Assembly: GCA_003024785.1 (NCBI GenBank)
Contig: PUQB01000046.1
Location: 248,001 to 312,000 of the forward strand
Length of the DNA stretch: 64,000 nt
Direction: 5' to 3'
From: Selaginella tamariscina
Taxonomy: Eukaryota > Streptophyta > Lycopodiopsida > Selaginellales > Selaginellaceae
Within the stretch, counting starts at the first letter, position 1, and every line of letters starts with the position of its first letter. Under the pieces are notes generated by a model. The model was not told the origin of the DNA. It did no database searches and was given only the letters and a program-made list of their open reading frames with translations. Shown in pieces: positions 13,501 to 28,830 of the stretch. A program made the translations under genes and the position numbers.

Positions 13501-14312
13501 TGACATTAATATAAAAGTGACTATCATTTTGATATAAGAGTGTGAGAATATCTAAAGGAGAAATTATAAATATTCCAGACTAGAACATGAAATGATTGAA
13601 GTATGAATATTAATTGAAATACAAATGCAAATAAGTAAAAATATAATTAAAACTAAATAAAAACCATATTATATATAAGAATATTATTAAATAATAAATA
13701 TTATAAGGTTTGCCAGCTAACCCCAAAAAATATATATATATACAAATTAGAGGTTCGTCTGGTGCTACCTATTAGATTATATGTAAATAGTATAAGTTGT
13801 ATCAAATAATATATGATATATATAATAATAATACTTTTTAGTGTTAGTTCATATAATTTTGTATAACACTAGCTAATACATAGGTACAATGCTTTATACA
13901 TGGATAATAGTTAGGATTTAATTAACTTGAATATTACATAACCAAAAGATAAATTTACATTTGTATAGCGTGTTAGCTATACATGTATATTATAAATATA
14001 CTATTGAGTTTGCTATATAAATATGTATTGTGTGTGCATGCATATCATAACACAATATATTTAGTTATGTATGTTTATATATATATATATATATATATAT
14101 ATGGAGAGAGCCAAGAAGCAACACAAATATAAAATTTAACAAAACTTAACATTTCATTTTCATATATGATGAAAACGTTTACAATAATATTTTAGATATA
14201 GATGTATTATTTAATTTTTGAAATAGAATAACACATTAACTAAATAAAAATAATACGAAGAAAAATTATGTTTATTGGTTTAATATCATTTATTATATTG
14301 ATTTAATCTTGT
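10583..14312. other. AT-rich intergenic region
   Basis: Between the F-box gene and the beta-glucosidase I find no gene. The region holds short low-complexity runs, a (GT)n run near 12823-12842, an inverted-repeat pair (12411-12470 and 12943-13005) and a (TA)n run at 14076-14102. Confidence 0.5.
12411..13005. repeat. Inverted-repeat pair, arms about 60 bp
   Basis: The left arm (about 12411-12470) contains AATACATTGTAATCAATTGG and then TACTC.CGAGAATATTTTTA. Its reverse complement recurs at about 12943-13005, with the same order and a few mismatches. Further blocks (ACCTTAATAATACATTAAA against ATTATTAAGGTATATTTA) extend the similarity beyond 13005. This may be a MITE-like or foldback element, but target duplications were not found. 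Confidence 0.5.
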
Positions 14313-17053
<2,741 letters not shown>

Positions 17054-18030
17054 ACTTTCTGGACAGAAGCTACAGAGCAGAACACTCAGATTTTACATAC
17101 AATGATATATATTTGTCCATCTACACACATAATATTCGTATCTAACGTACACGGTTTCATGCTTTGCATTGTCGTGTTGGAATCAATCACTCTAGCTGTA
17201 TGTCAAGATAATATAATAGTTAAATACCATGTGATCAACAGTTGTGTGTATATTATATGTAGCGTGTGTGTGTACATTACTATTTATGTTGCTATCTGAA
17301 CAATGTTATATTGTCAAACCCCACGAAGTCTTCCAGTACTTATCATTCTTTATGATGGATTAAATATAATATATTTGTGGAATTATTGTGTAAGACGTAT
17401 ATGACTGAACTTATCATAAGAATCTACATGTCAAATGATTCCCCTTATGTATCCATGTTATAACTGCACTATGTATATGTGTATTTATGCGAGTATTGGT
17501 TTCACATGAGTTTATAATGAGTATTAAATATAGAACGTAAGAACTACCTGTCTGCTGTATCACAAACAAACCACGAGTGTGAAAGGATGTATCAACGTAT
17601 ACGCATGACATGCATACATAAGTGTATCTATAGTATATATATATATATAATAATTACATGAATAAAGTAGAATTACCAGCATATACATCTGATTGGAGTT
17701 TACACATATACACGCACGGACAGTGGTAAGATGTGTCTATCTCTTTCTTTGTATATTAGCTGATATATTTACATATCATGTTCAAAGACAGCTAAACTGC
17801 TTATCTGTCTAACTACAAAAATCCATATAACAGGACAAAACACAGATGGACATAGACAATGTACCATAAATGGACACATACACATATGTATATATATGTG
17901 TGTATACATATCATTTCCGTGTAATACGCATATAGTTAGAACTCACTCACAGGCAGGTGTATATCATATCAACTTCCAAACGCGTTCGCGAACGTTCGGA
18001 TATGCAGCCGAACGCGTTTGGCTGCAACTG
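17054..18030. other. Intergenic region upstream of the beta-glucosidase
   Basis: This would hold the minus-strand beta-glucosidase promoter. It is rich in TATA and CA/TG alternation, and no specific promoter element stands out. No gene was found. Confidence 0.4.
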
Positions 18031-18034
18031 TGGT

Positions 18035-18172
18035 GTATATGTTACGGGAGAAGACATCGGTTCTCTGCTTCTTTTTGGCAACAGCGCATTATAATACATA
18101 GTTATAGAACCATTAAAAAATGAATATATTATCAAAAGAACCTCATCCATTCTAGACAGAAGACACATTAGT
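18035..18172 (-). pseudogene. Relic of beta-glucosidase 5' exons
   Basis: ATTATCAAAAGAA, then CTCAT, TCTAGACAGAAG and neighbouring text near 18125-18165 resemble the start of the beta-glucosidase first exon and its 5' leader (17030-17070). The text at 18040-18090 (GGGAGAAGACATC, GCGACAGCGC-like) resembles its second exon (16800-16865). The order matches. Only about 140 bases are recognisable and no frame is kept. It is probably a remnant of a tandem duplicate. Confidence 0.5.
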
Positions 18173-18233
18173 GTGTCTAATAGACTATGTGTATATAGTA
18201 CAATATCATTTTTAATTAACTTAGCACAAAAAC

Positions 18234-18271
<38 letters not shown>

Positions 18272-19562
18272 TTTTGTTTTAAGTTGCATCAATTTAAATA
18301 TTTATAATTACATAACGGTACATCGATATAATACAAAAGGACTCACAATATTTGTTAGCTTTGTAATAAAGATTTATTAGGTCAAGTTCTAAATAATAAT
18401 ATTATTCATAACTGGATGGATGAACGTTTAATTAAAATGGGAATGTCTATAATATATTTTTTTTAATAATTAGTAAATTTAATTATTTAATTAATATTTT
18501 TTAATATAAAGAAATAATTTTAAAAATAATATGTTAAAGAAAGAATATTCTTAAAATGTATGTTTAAAATATAATAATTAATATATAAGTATTAATTAAA
18601 GATTTCTTTTATATTTTCATTTTCATGTATCATTTTCATTCTAATTACAACGTTTATGTAGAAAGTCAAGTTTTTAAAGGACTTTTCAAACTTTCTGTTT
18701 GAAAGAAACTTGATAAGTTTTAATATTTTTATTTATTTATTTAATGTTTGTATAATATATGGAGAGGAATGAAAGGGATATATAACAATATGATATTTAT
18801 AGTATCAGAATCGTGTATATATTTATAACGTGTTATATTTTATAATATATATACACGATTCTGAGAATATATTATTTGATGTTTAGTTCGGTGTTGTACA
18901 GAAAATGAAAGAATTGTTTTTAGTACTCATATCAGCATCAATTTAAATATTTAAATTACATAAGGACTATATATACAAGATTATAGCTATCTTACGTTGT
19001 GTGTGTGTGGGCACGCTCTATATCTGGTTAGTTATCTAGTCTGTTGTATGTTCTATTTTCAAAAGTTTTACAAAGCAGGGATCTGATATCCCGAAATTAA
19101 ATTTAGTTGTAATAGATATAATAGTTGTAAGATCATAATATGTCATCTAACATGTCCTATTAAGAATCCTTCTATAGAATTTATATTATATATTACTTTA
19201 GTCACAATTCACTCAAAATACACCTCAGAATATACAAGTAAGAAGCTGAGTACAAATCTCTCTCTCATATAATACATACATAGTGCTGCATATTTGAAGA
19301 AGAAGTCAAAATTGATAAGAAAATATTAATCGATAACGTCGCCTTGTATTAGAGTTAATCCTTACTGTAAGCAGAAAAGGAAGGAAAATAAAACACACAC
19401 GTGCACGCACGAGCAAACACACACAGTACATGTTTATCTACGCAGACATACCCAGGCATCTATAAATTATGCGTGTGCCTTGTATGTATGATATATAAAT
19501 ATAAGTTGTATATATAGACGACTGTAGTAAGAGAGGGAAAGACGGAGCATACCTTTGTGTCT
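18173..19562. other. AT-rich intergenic region with (TA)n and a small hairpin
   Basis: No gene was found. A (TA)n run occupies about 18236-18268. A 17-bp perfect inverted repeat (CAGAATCGTGTATATAT, arms 18806-18822 and 18847-18863, 24-base loop) is the only structured feature. Confidence 0.55.
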
Positions 19563-21236
19563 TTACGAATCAAGTAGGCCCTTGCGGCAAGCGTCGATGA
19601 GAGCCTTGGTCACATGCTGGTGCTTCTGTTTCCCGAATATGGCGTTGCATGCACAACTGCAATTGCTTCAGCTGACCTGTGTGCCTCCGAATTTACCCTT
19701 GTAGCAGCTTTGTCTCCTCAGCCACCATTGCCACCAACTTCAGAGTCTGAACTTGATCAAATTATGCAAAAATGTCATACATGTATAACTATATGCACAC
19801 AAGCACACTACATATAGATATAAGGACCAACACAAACAGAATATATCAATCTAATGTGTATATAAGTCTGCACACGACACAAAGGATTTGTGTGTGCCCT
19901 ATACACACGCATGCAAGCACACAGACGCACATACATACACACGCATTGTGTGTGTATGCGTGTGATGACTAAGCTTACACACACAGACACAGTCACTCAT
20001 TCACTTATAAAAGATTACCTGAGGATCGCCAGGATGTGCGCAAACAACTGCCTCCCGCATTGCATTGACAAGCTTGGGTCTATTCTCGAGCTCAAAAGCG
20101 GAAGCCGCCATTAAGAAAACCAAAGTAAACGAGGCTCGTATCCATTTTTGCTCCATTTCACTCAGACCGGAAATGGCAGCCTCTATATTATTGCATTCCT
20201 CTATTGCTGCACATAAGTAATCGCTCAACGAGTATAACGCCCTTTCTAAGTACGTGTTGTAATTGATTGTTGTGCCACCTACACAGAGAGGCACCTATAT
20301 AGATCATATTTATGTATATGTATTATAGCTCACCACTTTCATGACCCGCCAGCACGTCGTACAGCTCTGTAGCCGCTTTAAGAGAATCTTCCATATTTTC
20401 CTCCAACATGCACCTTGGACAGGAACACGAACCCCCAGCCACTATGAACGGCCTCTCTACGGTGGCGTATGGGCCGGATAATATCGGTATACGGATGGAA
20501 AACTCTTCTCCGGCCTGAGAAGCAAGATTTTCAGTGTCTTTACACACACATACACACATACACACACACACACATTATTAACAAGTGTGATTGGTACAAC
20601 GTTATTAGTGAATATCTGTAATTTATCTTAAATAAAATAATTTAATATACACATACTAAACTAGGTTCTGCGCTATGAAAGCAATAAGCTGAAGTTTTAT
20701 TCGGAAAGTTAAAAGCTAAATTAACAGCAGCACAAATATAACTGTGTGATTACTCCATTTTGACTCGAACACACACGCACGCACGCACACACAGAAGGAG
20801 AGAGCAAAGCAATCTTATGATGCGAAGTATTGCGCTAACGACGTGATTTAGAGGCAATAGTTTAGACCAGAATTATCCCAATCCAGTTTACATACATGCA
20901 CATGCAAGATAAAACTAAATAAAACCACCATATGCATGTACATATGTATGCATGTATAAATACCTTTATGTCGCGGGTTGCACGAACTAGCATAGCCTCG
21001 CCAATATGAACTCGAGAAACATTTGGGAGACACGAGTGGTTGATAAAGGAAGGGAGGAACCAAAGCCCAAGGCAGCCGATGTTTTTGTGCGAGAGCTATG
21101 TGTTGCAAAACCGCTTTCATCGAAGCCGTTCCATTGAACTATCCTTCTTATCTTTGGCAGGTCCATTTGATACTGTCTCTTCCATTGTGATCTACGACGA
21201 CAAACAAAGTCAACACACACACACACACACACACAC

Positions 21237-21282
<46 letters not shown>

Positions 21283-23590
21283 TACATTTGCAAGGCCTTC
21301 ATTATGGATCAAATCATCCGGGGCAGTTTCCTTCGCTGAATTCCAGTAAACAGGCAATTAAGCTGCCGGATGATCCTGTACTTGTCTTCAGACGTTTTAA
21401 CTCGCGTATATAACTGCCTCACCAGCTCCTCCAACGTAGCGTCATTAGTAGCATCACTAGACGGATTACAATTAACCCTGACAATCCCAATGCATTACTC
21501 ACTAGCAGAAGCTCCCCAACGGATACATCTTTTGTAACGAATAATCCCCTTCCTGCCCCTCAAATCCCGAATATCCCACTCTCACGGGTCCCACGTAGTC
21601 CACGCATGATGGTATGGTGTCCGAGAACTCCGACTCGTAAAACTAACAAATGAAATGAGTAATCACAGAAAGAAGAAGAAGGGAAAAGGTGAATGCCCTT
21701 TTATATGTATATACACACACGTGTGTGTGTCTATATATATGAGAGACATGATGAGAGAATGGTTTTATAGCAATATGTTTCATGTAAACATATGGTGATT
21801 AATGAAATATAAATACCTTTGCAAAGTCGAATTCCCCATTGGACTGTTTTTCACTGGTGATCCCCTCGTCCAGAGCCCTCTGCACCTCATAATCATTCGG
21901 GGCAAGCTCAACAGCCTGTTTGAAACACTCCACTGCTTCTTTATAACATCCGTTGCATGAAGAGCCCTGTATATTCTCTACATTGTACTTTGCATGCCAT
22001 ATACAGTGTAAGAAGAATGTTTTATGTACCTACCTGCCTTTTCTGTAAACACTCTTTACGTGAATAGGATCGATTGCGAGTGCTGCTCTTGCATCCGATA
22101 GTGCCTCTCTGTTTTTCCGCATTCTTAACGAGGCCTCTGCCCTGTTAGAGTAGGCCGATATCAGTCCGAGCTTGATGGTCTTCTTTTCGTAATTGACTTG
22201 TGCTCTGCTGCTCCTGTTAAACAACATTGCATGTGTGACCACAAACACACACACACTGGTTTGCATAGATACACACGTAGCGACCTGTTGCTGCTGAACC
22301 AGCCCATTTGATGGTTGAACAATTTCACTGCTACTGCATATGTTTTTGGAGAACATTTGTAAACATATGTTGATGATGCCTGAAGAAAGCCCGGATGAGC
22401 TTGACTGCCCATCGTTCTCCTGCTTCGTTCCGGTTCTGGCTGCAGAAATCGGCACAGTACATTAGATATCCATATATATATTTTTGTAAGTTCCGGTGAT
22501 ATGTAATTGTGCACATTCGCACACACGCACACGTTACTACAGTATATTCTTCTACTTTTATTATAGTAACTATCCTCACATAAACCAGTGGTTGACGAAT
22601 TCTCCTGTTGACTACGGGAAGAAGCGAACCGTTGACTATCAATTTGCTTGAGTTTCTCGAGTTCTTTCTCGGCAGCCGAAATGCTCTTTGAGTAAAGCCT
22701 TACAGCCCCAAACCAGTCACCATTTGCAAACAGGCTATTACCCTGTAACATGAAGAGTAAATATATATCACAAATAAGAGTGTTTGTCTGTATACCTTAA
22801 TGCGGAGCTCTGTATAGTCGGCTTCTTCCAGAAACAATGCAGAAAAATAATCCTCGTTTTCCTCAGTGAGAAAAACTAAGTCACCCGGATTGTTCACTCT
22901 CAGCCCGACGGTGCCATCAGCATACCTGTCGCAACTCTTAAGAGGACATGCATATATCTAGCTGATTTTATGAACAAAAGAGAGTTTGTCTTCCAGTTTC
23001 ATATTTAAAACTACAATATTGCTAAAGCGTTTTATTAATTAGAAAATTGCACACACACACAGCGACCTACCTCTTGAAATAGGGCTCGCGGATGGCCACT
23101 TTAGCACCTTGTGGGAAGAGCTCTTGGATTTCTTCCGGAGAGCAAGCGCCAGGAGGAACCGCGTTATAAATTGCGAGTTTGACGGCGCGGCCATCTTCAT
23201 CTTCCAGAAGCGTTATCACTGCTGCCGTCTGAAATGCCTAAACAATACAAAGTGAAATCTTTAGGAAACATCACAGACATAACAGAGTACCGGCACACAG
23301 AGCGTTCCGGTGACGACGAATCCGTGATGAAGAACGCCGAGATGGAGCTCCGGGAACGGCAGACTGATAAGCTCCTCAAGAGGCCGATTCGAGGTCGCGT
23401 CTACAAAAGATAGATCGAAAAGCGCGGAGGATTCTTCAGTTGCAGATGAAGAAAAATGCGATCTTGCGGCTTTTGCTGCGTGCTCCATGTGTGCGACTAC
23501 GAGAGCCGGCCGATTGAAAGACTCGGACGCCACGATTTCTTGAAACAACTCGGGCGGATACTGCTCGCATCTTTCACTGCTCCGGTACAT
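19563..23590 (-). CDS. TPR-SET domain protein (ATXR1/SDG35-like lysine methyltransferase family); frame disrupted by small indels
   Basis: The start is ATG at 23590 and the stop is TAA at 19563-19565. Early exons are 23590-23291, 23237-23071, 22925-22796 and from 22742. The N-terminal region has GFVVTGTLCVP, ITLLEDEDGRAVKLAIYN, AIREPYFKR and YADGTVGLRVNNPGD. TPR helices follow (GNSLFANGDWFGAVRLYSKS; YSNRAEASLRMRKNREALSD; CYKEAVECFKQAVELAPNDY). A SET domain comes next: LFVTKDVSVGELLLVSNA, then LPSFINHSCLPNVSRVHIGE with the NHSC motif, and a post-SET CSCPRC cluster. A helical C-terminus ends KALIDACRKGLLDS. Plant TPR-SET proteins of this layout are assigned to the SDG/ATXR group; their substrates are poorly defined. 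Splice sites are good, but the SET part changes frame at four or more points by single bases. Its first exon and upstream DNA are copied at 30536-30975. Confidence 0.8.
21212..21279. repeat. (AC)n(AG)n compound microsatellite in a TPR-SET intron
   Basis: A run of AC followed directly by AG dinucleotides sits inside an intron of the TPR-SET gene. Confidence 0.9.
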
Positions 23591-24090
23591 TGCCGCTTGT
23601 TTCCGGACTCCAGAAATGCGTAAAATGTCGTTTTTGCCTATGAAATGTGATCATTCAACACGATCATCCTCAAAATTCTGATTTTTGCTTACATAGAAAC
23701 GAGGAAACTGATTCTTTTGCAGTGGAATAAGAAGAAAACCCGCAGTTCTACCTGAAGTCTTGAACAGAAAAACAGGAAGCGAGATTGAATAACATTATAG
23801 AAGTGCAAGATAGCTCAGGTGCAGATGGCTTCTTCAACGCACATTAGAAGAGGCCTGCGGACTCTCCGAAGAAGCGCCATAGCCAAAACCTAACACCTTG
23901 GGCTTGAACCCTAAACCCCGCCACGATTTTCGTTACGTCATTATTCGATTACAGTTACAAAATTATAAAATGTGGTTGCCATGTCGCCTTAAGTGATGTG
24001 GAAGGCAGGGGTCTACATGTTTTTTTCATTTAAAATTATATAAACTATTAAATTTATAAATTAGTAAATATTAAAATCAAAATAAATAAT
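23591..24090. promoter_or_regulatory. Upstream region of the TPR-SET gene
   Basis: The 5' side of the minus-strand TPR-SET gene. About 23591-23930 is less AT-rich than the flanks and is duplicated at 30700-30990, suggesting that the copied segment took the promoter or 5' leader with it. No individual element was identified. Confidence 0.4.
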
Positions 24091-24099
24091 TATATATAA

Positions 24100-24413
24100 A
24101 CAAATGAAAACGTATAAAAACCATATGCATTAACTTTCATTTATACATTTTTTACATTTCAATTAAGAATCAAATGTAAATAATAAATTAATAAATAATA
24201 AAAAACTAAAGAAATAAAAATATATAGAAACTTTTGTATAAATTAAAAATGTGTAAATCATATACATTAACCCTGGATCTTTATGTATATATGTATTACA
24301 TTTTATGTGAAAATCATTTTAAAAATAATAAATTTGTAAATACTATGAACAAAAAGAAATAAAAATATATAAACTTGTATATAAATAAAAAACATATGCA
24401 TTAACCCTAAAGG

Positions 24414-24449
<36 letters not shown>

Positions 24450-24480
24450 AAAGTCAAATTTAAAAATAATAAATTTACAA
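24100..24480. repeat. AT-rich minisatellite, about three copies of a ~140-bp unit
   Basis: Units share GCATTAACCCT, a TTTTATGTATATAT block, ACATTTTAAGTGAAAATCAA-like text, then AAATAATAAAT and ATATATAAACTTGTATATAA. The same unit forms the longer array at 25740-26670. Confidence 0.7.
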
Positions 24481-24526
24481 ATAAATATATTCCTTTCTAT
24501 TTCATCATGTGTCATATTTATAAAGA

Positions 24527-24752
24527 TACGATGTGGTACGTGATAATGTGGACTTATTTAAAATTTGTTATAATAAATGTAACATCAATGTTGATATGTA
24601 TATTTAATACTAATATATTAAGAGTTTACATCGATATCGATGTGGTACCGATAATGTGGGGGCTACTTATTTAAAATTTGTTATAATAAAATGTAACATC
24701 AATATTGATGTGTATATTAATATTAACATATTAAGAGTTCACATCGATAATT
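24527..24752. repeat. Two-copy tandem duplication, unit about 115 bp
   Basis: Both copies carry TGTGGTAC, GATAATGTGG, TTATTTAAAATTTGTTATAA, ATGTAACATCAAT, TATTAAGAGTT and CACATCGAT. They start near 24527 and 24640, and divergence is low to moderate. Confidence 0.75.
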
Positions 24753-25739
24753 CAGTAAATAATATAATGCTTTTATAATAATGAAATATCGTATTAAATA
24801 TTTTAAAAAAATTAAATGAGAACAAGTTTCTTTGTAAAGCATATTCACATAAGAACTTAAATAATTATATATAATTCTGAATAAATTTATAATTTTTTTA
24901 TACCATTCAATTAATTTTTTAAGTATTTGAATATTATTATTTATATTTAACTAATTTAATTCTATCTAATAAATACTAGTTACATGGAAAAACTTAATTT
25001 TTTACTTTTCTTGGGTTTTAAAATATTTTCATTTGATTAACTCATAACTAATTATATATATATATATTTTTCTCGTTTGTATTTTTTTCTATTTTTAAAT
25101 TTTTATGAGGTGGAAGTTTAACTTAAACTCTTAATTATTTAAATAATATGACACATTTATGTATTATGCAAATAGGAATGACTCAAAACTTGTTAAATTA
25201 TATATTTATATACACGTATATATAATTATGTATAACATGTTGTATAATATTTTATTGTGTAAGTATATAAAAAGATATTTATATATTTAATAAATAAATA
25301 TTAAGAAAATGTCCGATATAATCTCCATTGCAATACTTAATCACTTTGTATTATTACACAAGACAAGATATGTTAATTATTTATTATAATTAAAAAATTT
25401 AAATTCAATTAAGTGTTTATTATGGTAAATTTGCTTATGATATAATATTAAATACATTATATTAATGTCGTATATACATGTTTTTGTAAATTATAAATGA
25501 AATACAATATTAAAAAGAAATTTAATATGCATTAATAATTGAAAATACCATTAAAAATAAATTTAATAATATAACTATAACAACCATAAAAGATGTAAAA
25601 CATATGACAAAATCAAAATAATACATTCGTTATGTGACATATGGTTTATATGTATAATTTTTTCAGTTTAAATTATAATAAAATATAAAAATAATATATA
25701 CTAAAACTAAAAGAAAAAAGCATATATAAACCTTGTGAA

Positions 25740-26670
25740 TAAATTAAAAAAGTTTATATGCATTAATTTTAAAGGTCTTTTATTTTATATATTACTTACA
25801 TTTTAAGTCAGTCAAATATAAAAATAAAAAAATAAAAATATAAATAAAATAATAAATACTAAAACTAAAAAAAAATAAACATATATAAAACCTTATGCAT
25901 AAATAAAAAATATGTAAAAATTCTAAAAGTCTTTTATGTATACATTCTTACATTCAAATATAAAAGTGATAAATAATAAATAATTAAAACTAAAAGAAAA
26001 AAATATATATAAAACTTTGTGTATAAATAACATGTAATAATTATATACATTAACTCTAAAAAGTCTTTTATGTATATATTTCTTACATTTGAAGTGAAAG
26101 ATAAATATAAAACTAAGAAAATAAACATATATAAACCTTGTATATATATAAAAAAAGGCATATAAAACTTAACCTTATAAGTCTTGTATATAACATTTCT
26201 TACATTTGAAGTGAAAAACAAATATAAAACTAAGAAAATAAACATATATAAACCTTGTATATATATAAAAAGGCATGTAAAACTTAACCTTATAAGTCTT
26301 GTATATAACATTTCTTACATTTTAAGTGAAAATCAAATATAAAAGTAATAAAATAATAAATACTAAAACTACAAAAATTAAACATATATAAAACCTTGTG
26401 TATAAATAAAAACATGTACAAAGTATTTGTATTAACCCTAAAAATCTTTTATGTATATAATATACAAATAATATATAGAACTTTGTGTATAAATAACATG
26501 TGCATTAACCCTAAACATCATTTATGTATACTTTTTTACAGTTTAAGTGAAAATTAAATATAATAATAATAAAATAATAAGTATTAAAACTAAAAGAAAT
26601 AAACATATATAAAAACTTGAGTATAAATAAAATATATATAATAATTATATGCATTAATCGACATTTCTTA
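25740..26670. repeat. AT-rich minisatellite, about seven copies of a 115-150 bp unit
   Basis: Same unit as at 24100-24480. Two adjacent copies near 26085-26200 and 26200-26316 are almost identical (period about 116), with AAAACTAAGAAAATAAACAT and ATATATAAACCTTGTATATA in each. The others are more diverged, so recent duplication within an old array is likely. The long minus-strand reading frame across it is a product of the repeat. Confidence 0.75.
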
Positions 26671-27476
26671 CATTTTGGAGTCATCACATGCCACAAATTA
26701 TTGATGTGGCATGTGCTAACGGGCCGACAGAACCTGGAATAATGTTACATAATTTAGCATAATGTATCGATTGTGGAGTTGTATATTAAAACCTACCTAT
26801 TATCACTTACCGATCTATAATCTTGATTTATTTAAAACCGATAAAACTGTGTTTGTGTGTGTGGAGGAGATTGGCTACGATTAAATATAAAGGTGACAAA
26901 TATAATGACAGATTCAATGTTAAAACATTTCATTTCACATTAAATCTCAAACATGAATCTTAACATAATATTAGCAACGTCATTGCATAAAGACCTACGT
27001 GGCACCAATGTGTTAATCTGACGTGGCGCCATTACGTAAGTGAATATAGTTTTATAGATTTATATTTTAAAAATAGTCGTTTAAGTCCAACACATGCACA
27101 CACACCTGTGCTTGCCTATCCCTCGGACTTCCAAGGTATGTAACAGCCTCGCGGCTTGCCCGTGCCACGTATATTTAGATGCGCCATTGTAACATTTACA
27201 AAAAAGTTACAGACAAGTAATTCAGTAAATAAAAAATGAAAAATACAAAAGCACGATACCGTTCGATGCTCGTATGAACCAGCGGTCCCGATCATTCGTT
27301 CTGGACTCTGTTCACCGTATATTCGGTCAGCCGTATGAACTGAGAAGTATATTATACTCAGCATAATACTCATAATATCAAATGCAGGACTAATGCAGGA
27401 TGTCAAGAGAATGTAACACACCCACACACACACACACACACACGCAACGTGTTTGATACGACTTACCTTGCGTTTC

Positions 27477-28830
27477 TTCATCATGACAACCCACCCTGCA
27501 TAAACGTCCCTAAGATTCTTTGCAATTCCTTTGAATGTCCTCTCAAAGCTTTCCTTTGATCCAGCACCATTACAACTTCAAATTAGGATATGTGGACGTA
27601 TAAACATAGTCTTCTATATATGTGGAATATACACATGCGTATACATATACATGTCTCGCATCTCTCAAATACACTCACAGAGGTAAGTGCCCATACATTA
27701 CCATACAGGTACGCATCTGTATATCTCGGGATGATTGTCCAAATATAATTATGTGTTTACGCATGAATAAACGCACATATGCACGCATGCACGCACGACA
27801 CACCACACACACATACCTCGTCACCATTATCGAGTTCAGCTTGTCGTTTACATGCAGCTCCTTCAAGTTTTAACTCTGGTACATGATAAAAAAGAGTCGA
27901 TAATAATAATTAATACCAAAACAATAGTAAAAGGTTATATATAGCTTCCATTGGCTTCCAAAAGATTATGTGTTTGTATAAAATAAAAAATAATGCAACG
28001 ATTGTGTCGTTAGCTTATAGTATAGTTAACATTATATATCATACTTACTTCTCGAATGCATCAGAAGGCATCTCACGTTTAGCTTGAAGCATATTCTTAC
28101 GGTTAAGGTCCTTCACCTCACCCTGAAGAGTCCGTGTGTAGTTGCCCTCCACTGCCTGGTAATACTACCTTGTAGCATATATTATATGTGCGTGTTTACG
28201 CATATACACTTGTTGGTTCCCGGGGCCATGTCGAGGAGCACTCCTATGGTAACCGAGGACCAAGTGATATTTGGATGCTACAACCTGTCCGAGTTGTTTC
28301 GTTCCACCGGCAAACCGGAAGTGTGGAGTGGATATCTCTTGTGTTAGACAATGCACCCCTGGAACCCGGTCACCACGGAGAGGTTTATGAGCTGACATAT
28401 TAGAAAAACTAAGTACATACGGTTGCACATATACATAAGTCTGTATGCTTGTACATATTCTAATGTACGTATTGATATGATATAACCCAGTAAACAATAC
28501 GTGTGTGTGTGTGTGTGCATACACACAAGCGCAATTGTGCGTATACATTTAAATATATATACGACGTGGATACGTGTGCTTAACCAGAAGTTATATAGTA
28601 AAACTAAACTAAATAGTCAAACAATTACCTTCAGCTCATGTAAGTCTGTGTATGAAGATATACACTGCAGGTTGTTTCTAAGTATATACAACTATGTGTG
28701 TGTAAGCTATTTATATGGACACGCACACGTACGCACCTTCTTTTAACGCCGCTTGTCGTTTTTTATGATAGCCACGCATTGGTTCAATCTTCTGCAGTTC
28801 CGTGACTAGTTGATTGATCTTCTGATCTAT
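27477..28830 (-). pseudogene. SMC3: SMC3 (cohesin) gene fragment, left copy
   Basis: Minus-strand exon-like pieces follow the order of SMC3 after its hinge. 28830-28737 encodes IDQKINQLVTELQKIEP. 28151-28049 encodes NYTRTLQGEVKDLNRK and ends at SDAFEK. 27875-27826 encodes KRQAELDNGDE. 27577-27477 encodes FERTFKGIAKNLRDV then VVMMKKRK. In SMC3 these lie in the returning coiled coil and just before the C-terminal ATPase head. The fourth piece is preceded by a stretch that has lost frame against VLDQRKDES. The third lacks about 95 bases found in the inverted copy. The Walker A region, hinge and signature motif are absent. SMC3 is the cohesin ATPase subunit; this copy cannot encode it. Confidence 0.75.

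Noticed and set aside
25934-26311. 125-residue minus-strand frame with internal peptide repeats
   Set aside because: It lies within the AT-rich minisatellite and its peptide repeat follows the DNA repeat; it is not a gene.
28165-28403. Overlapping frames in both strands near 28.2-28.4 kb as an SMC3 exon
   Set aside because: The peptides (VTEDQVIFGCYNLSELFRST; LVLGYHRSAPRHGPGN) do not align to SMC3 or any family I know, so they were left unassigned within the SMC3-derived region.
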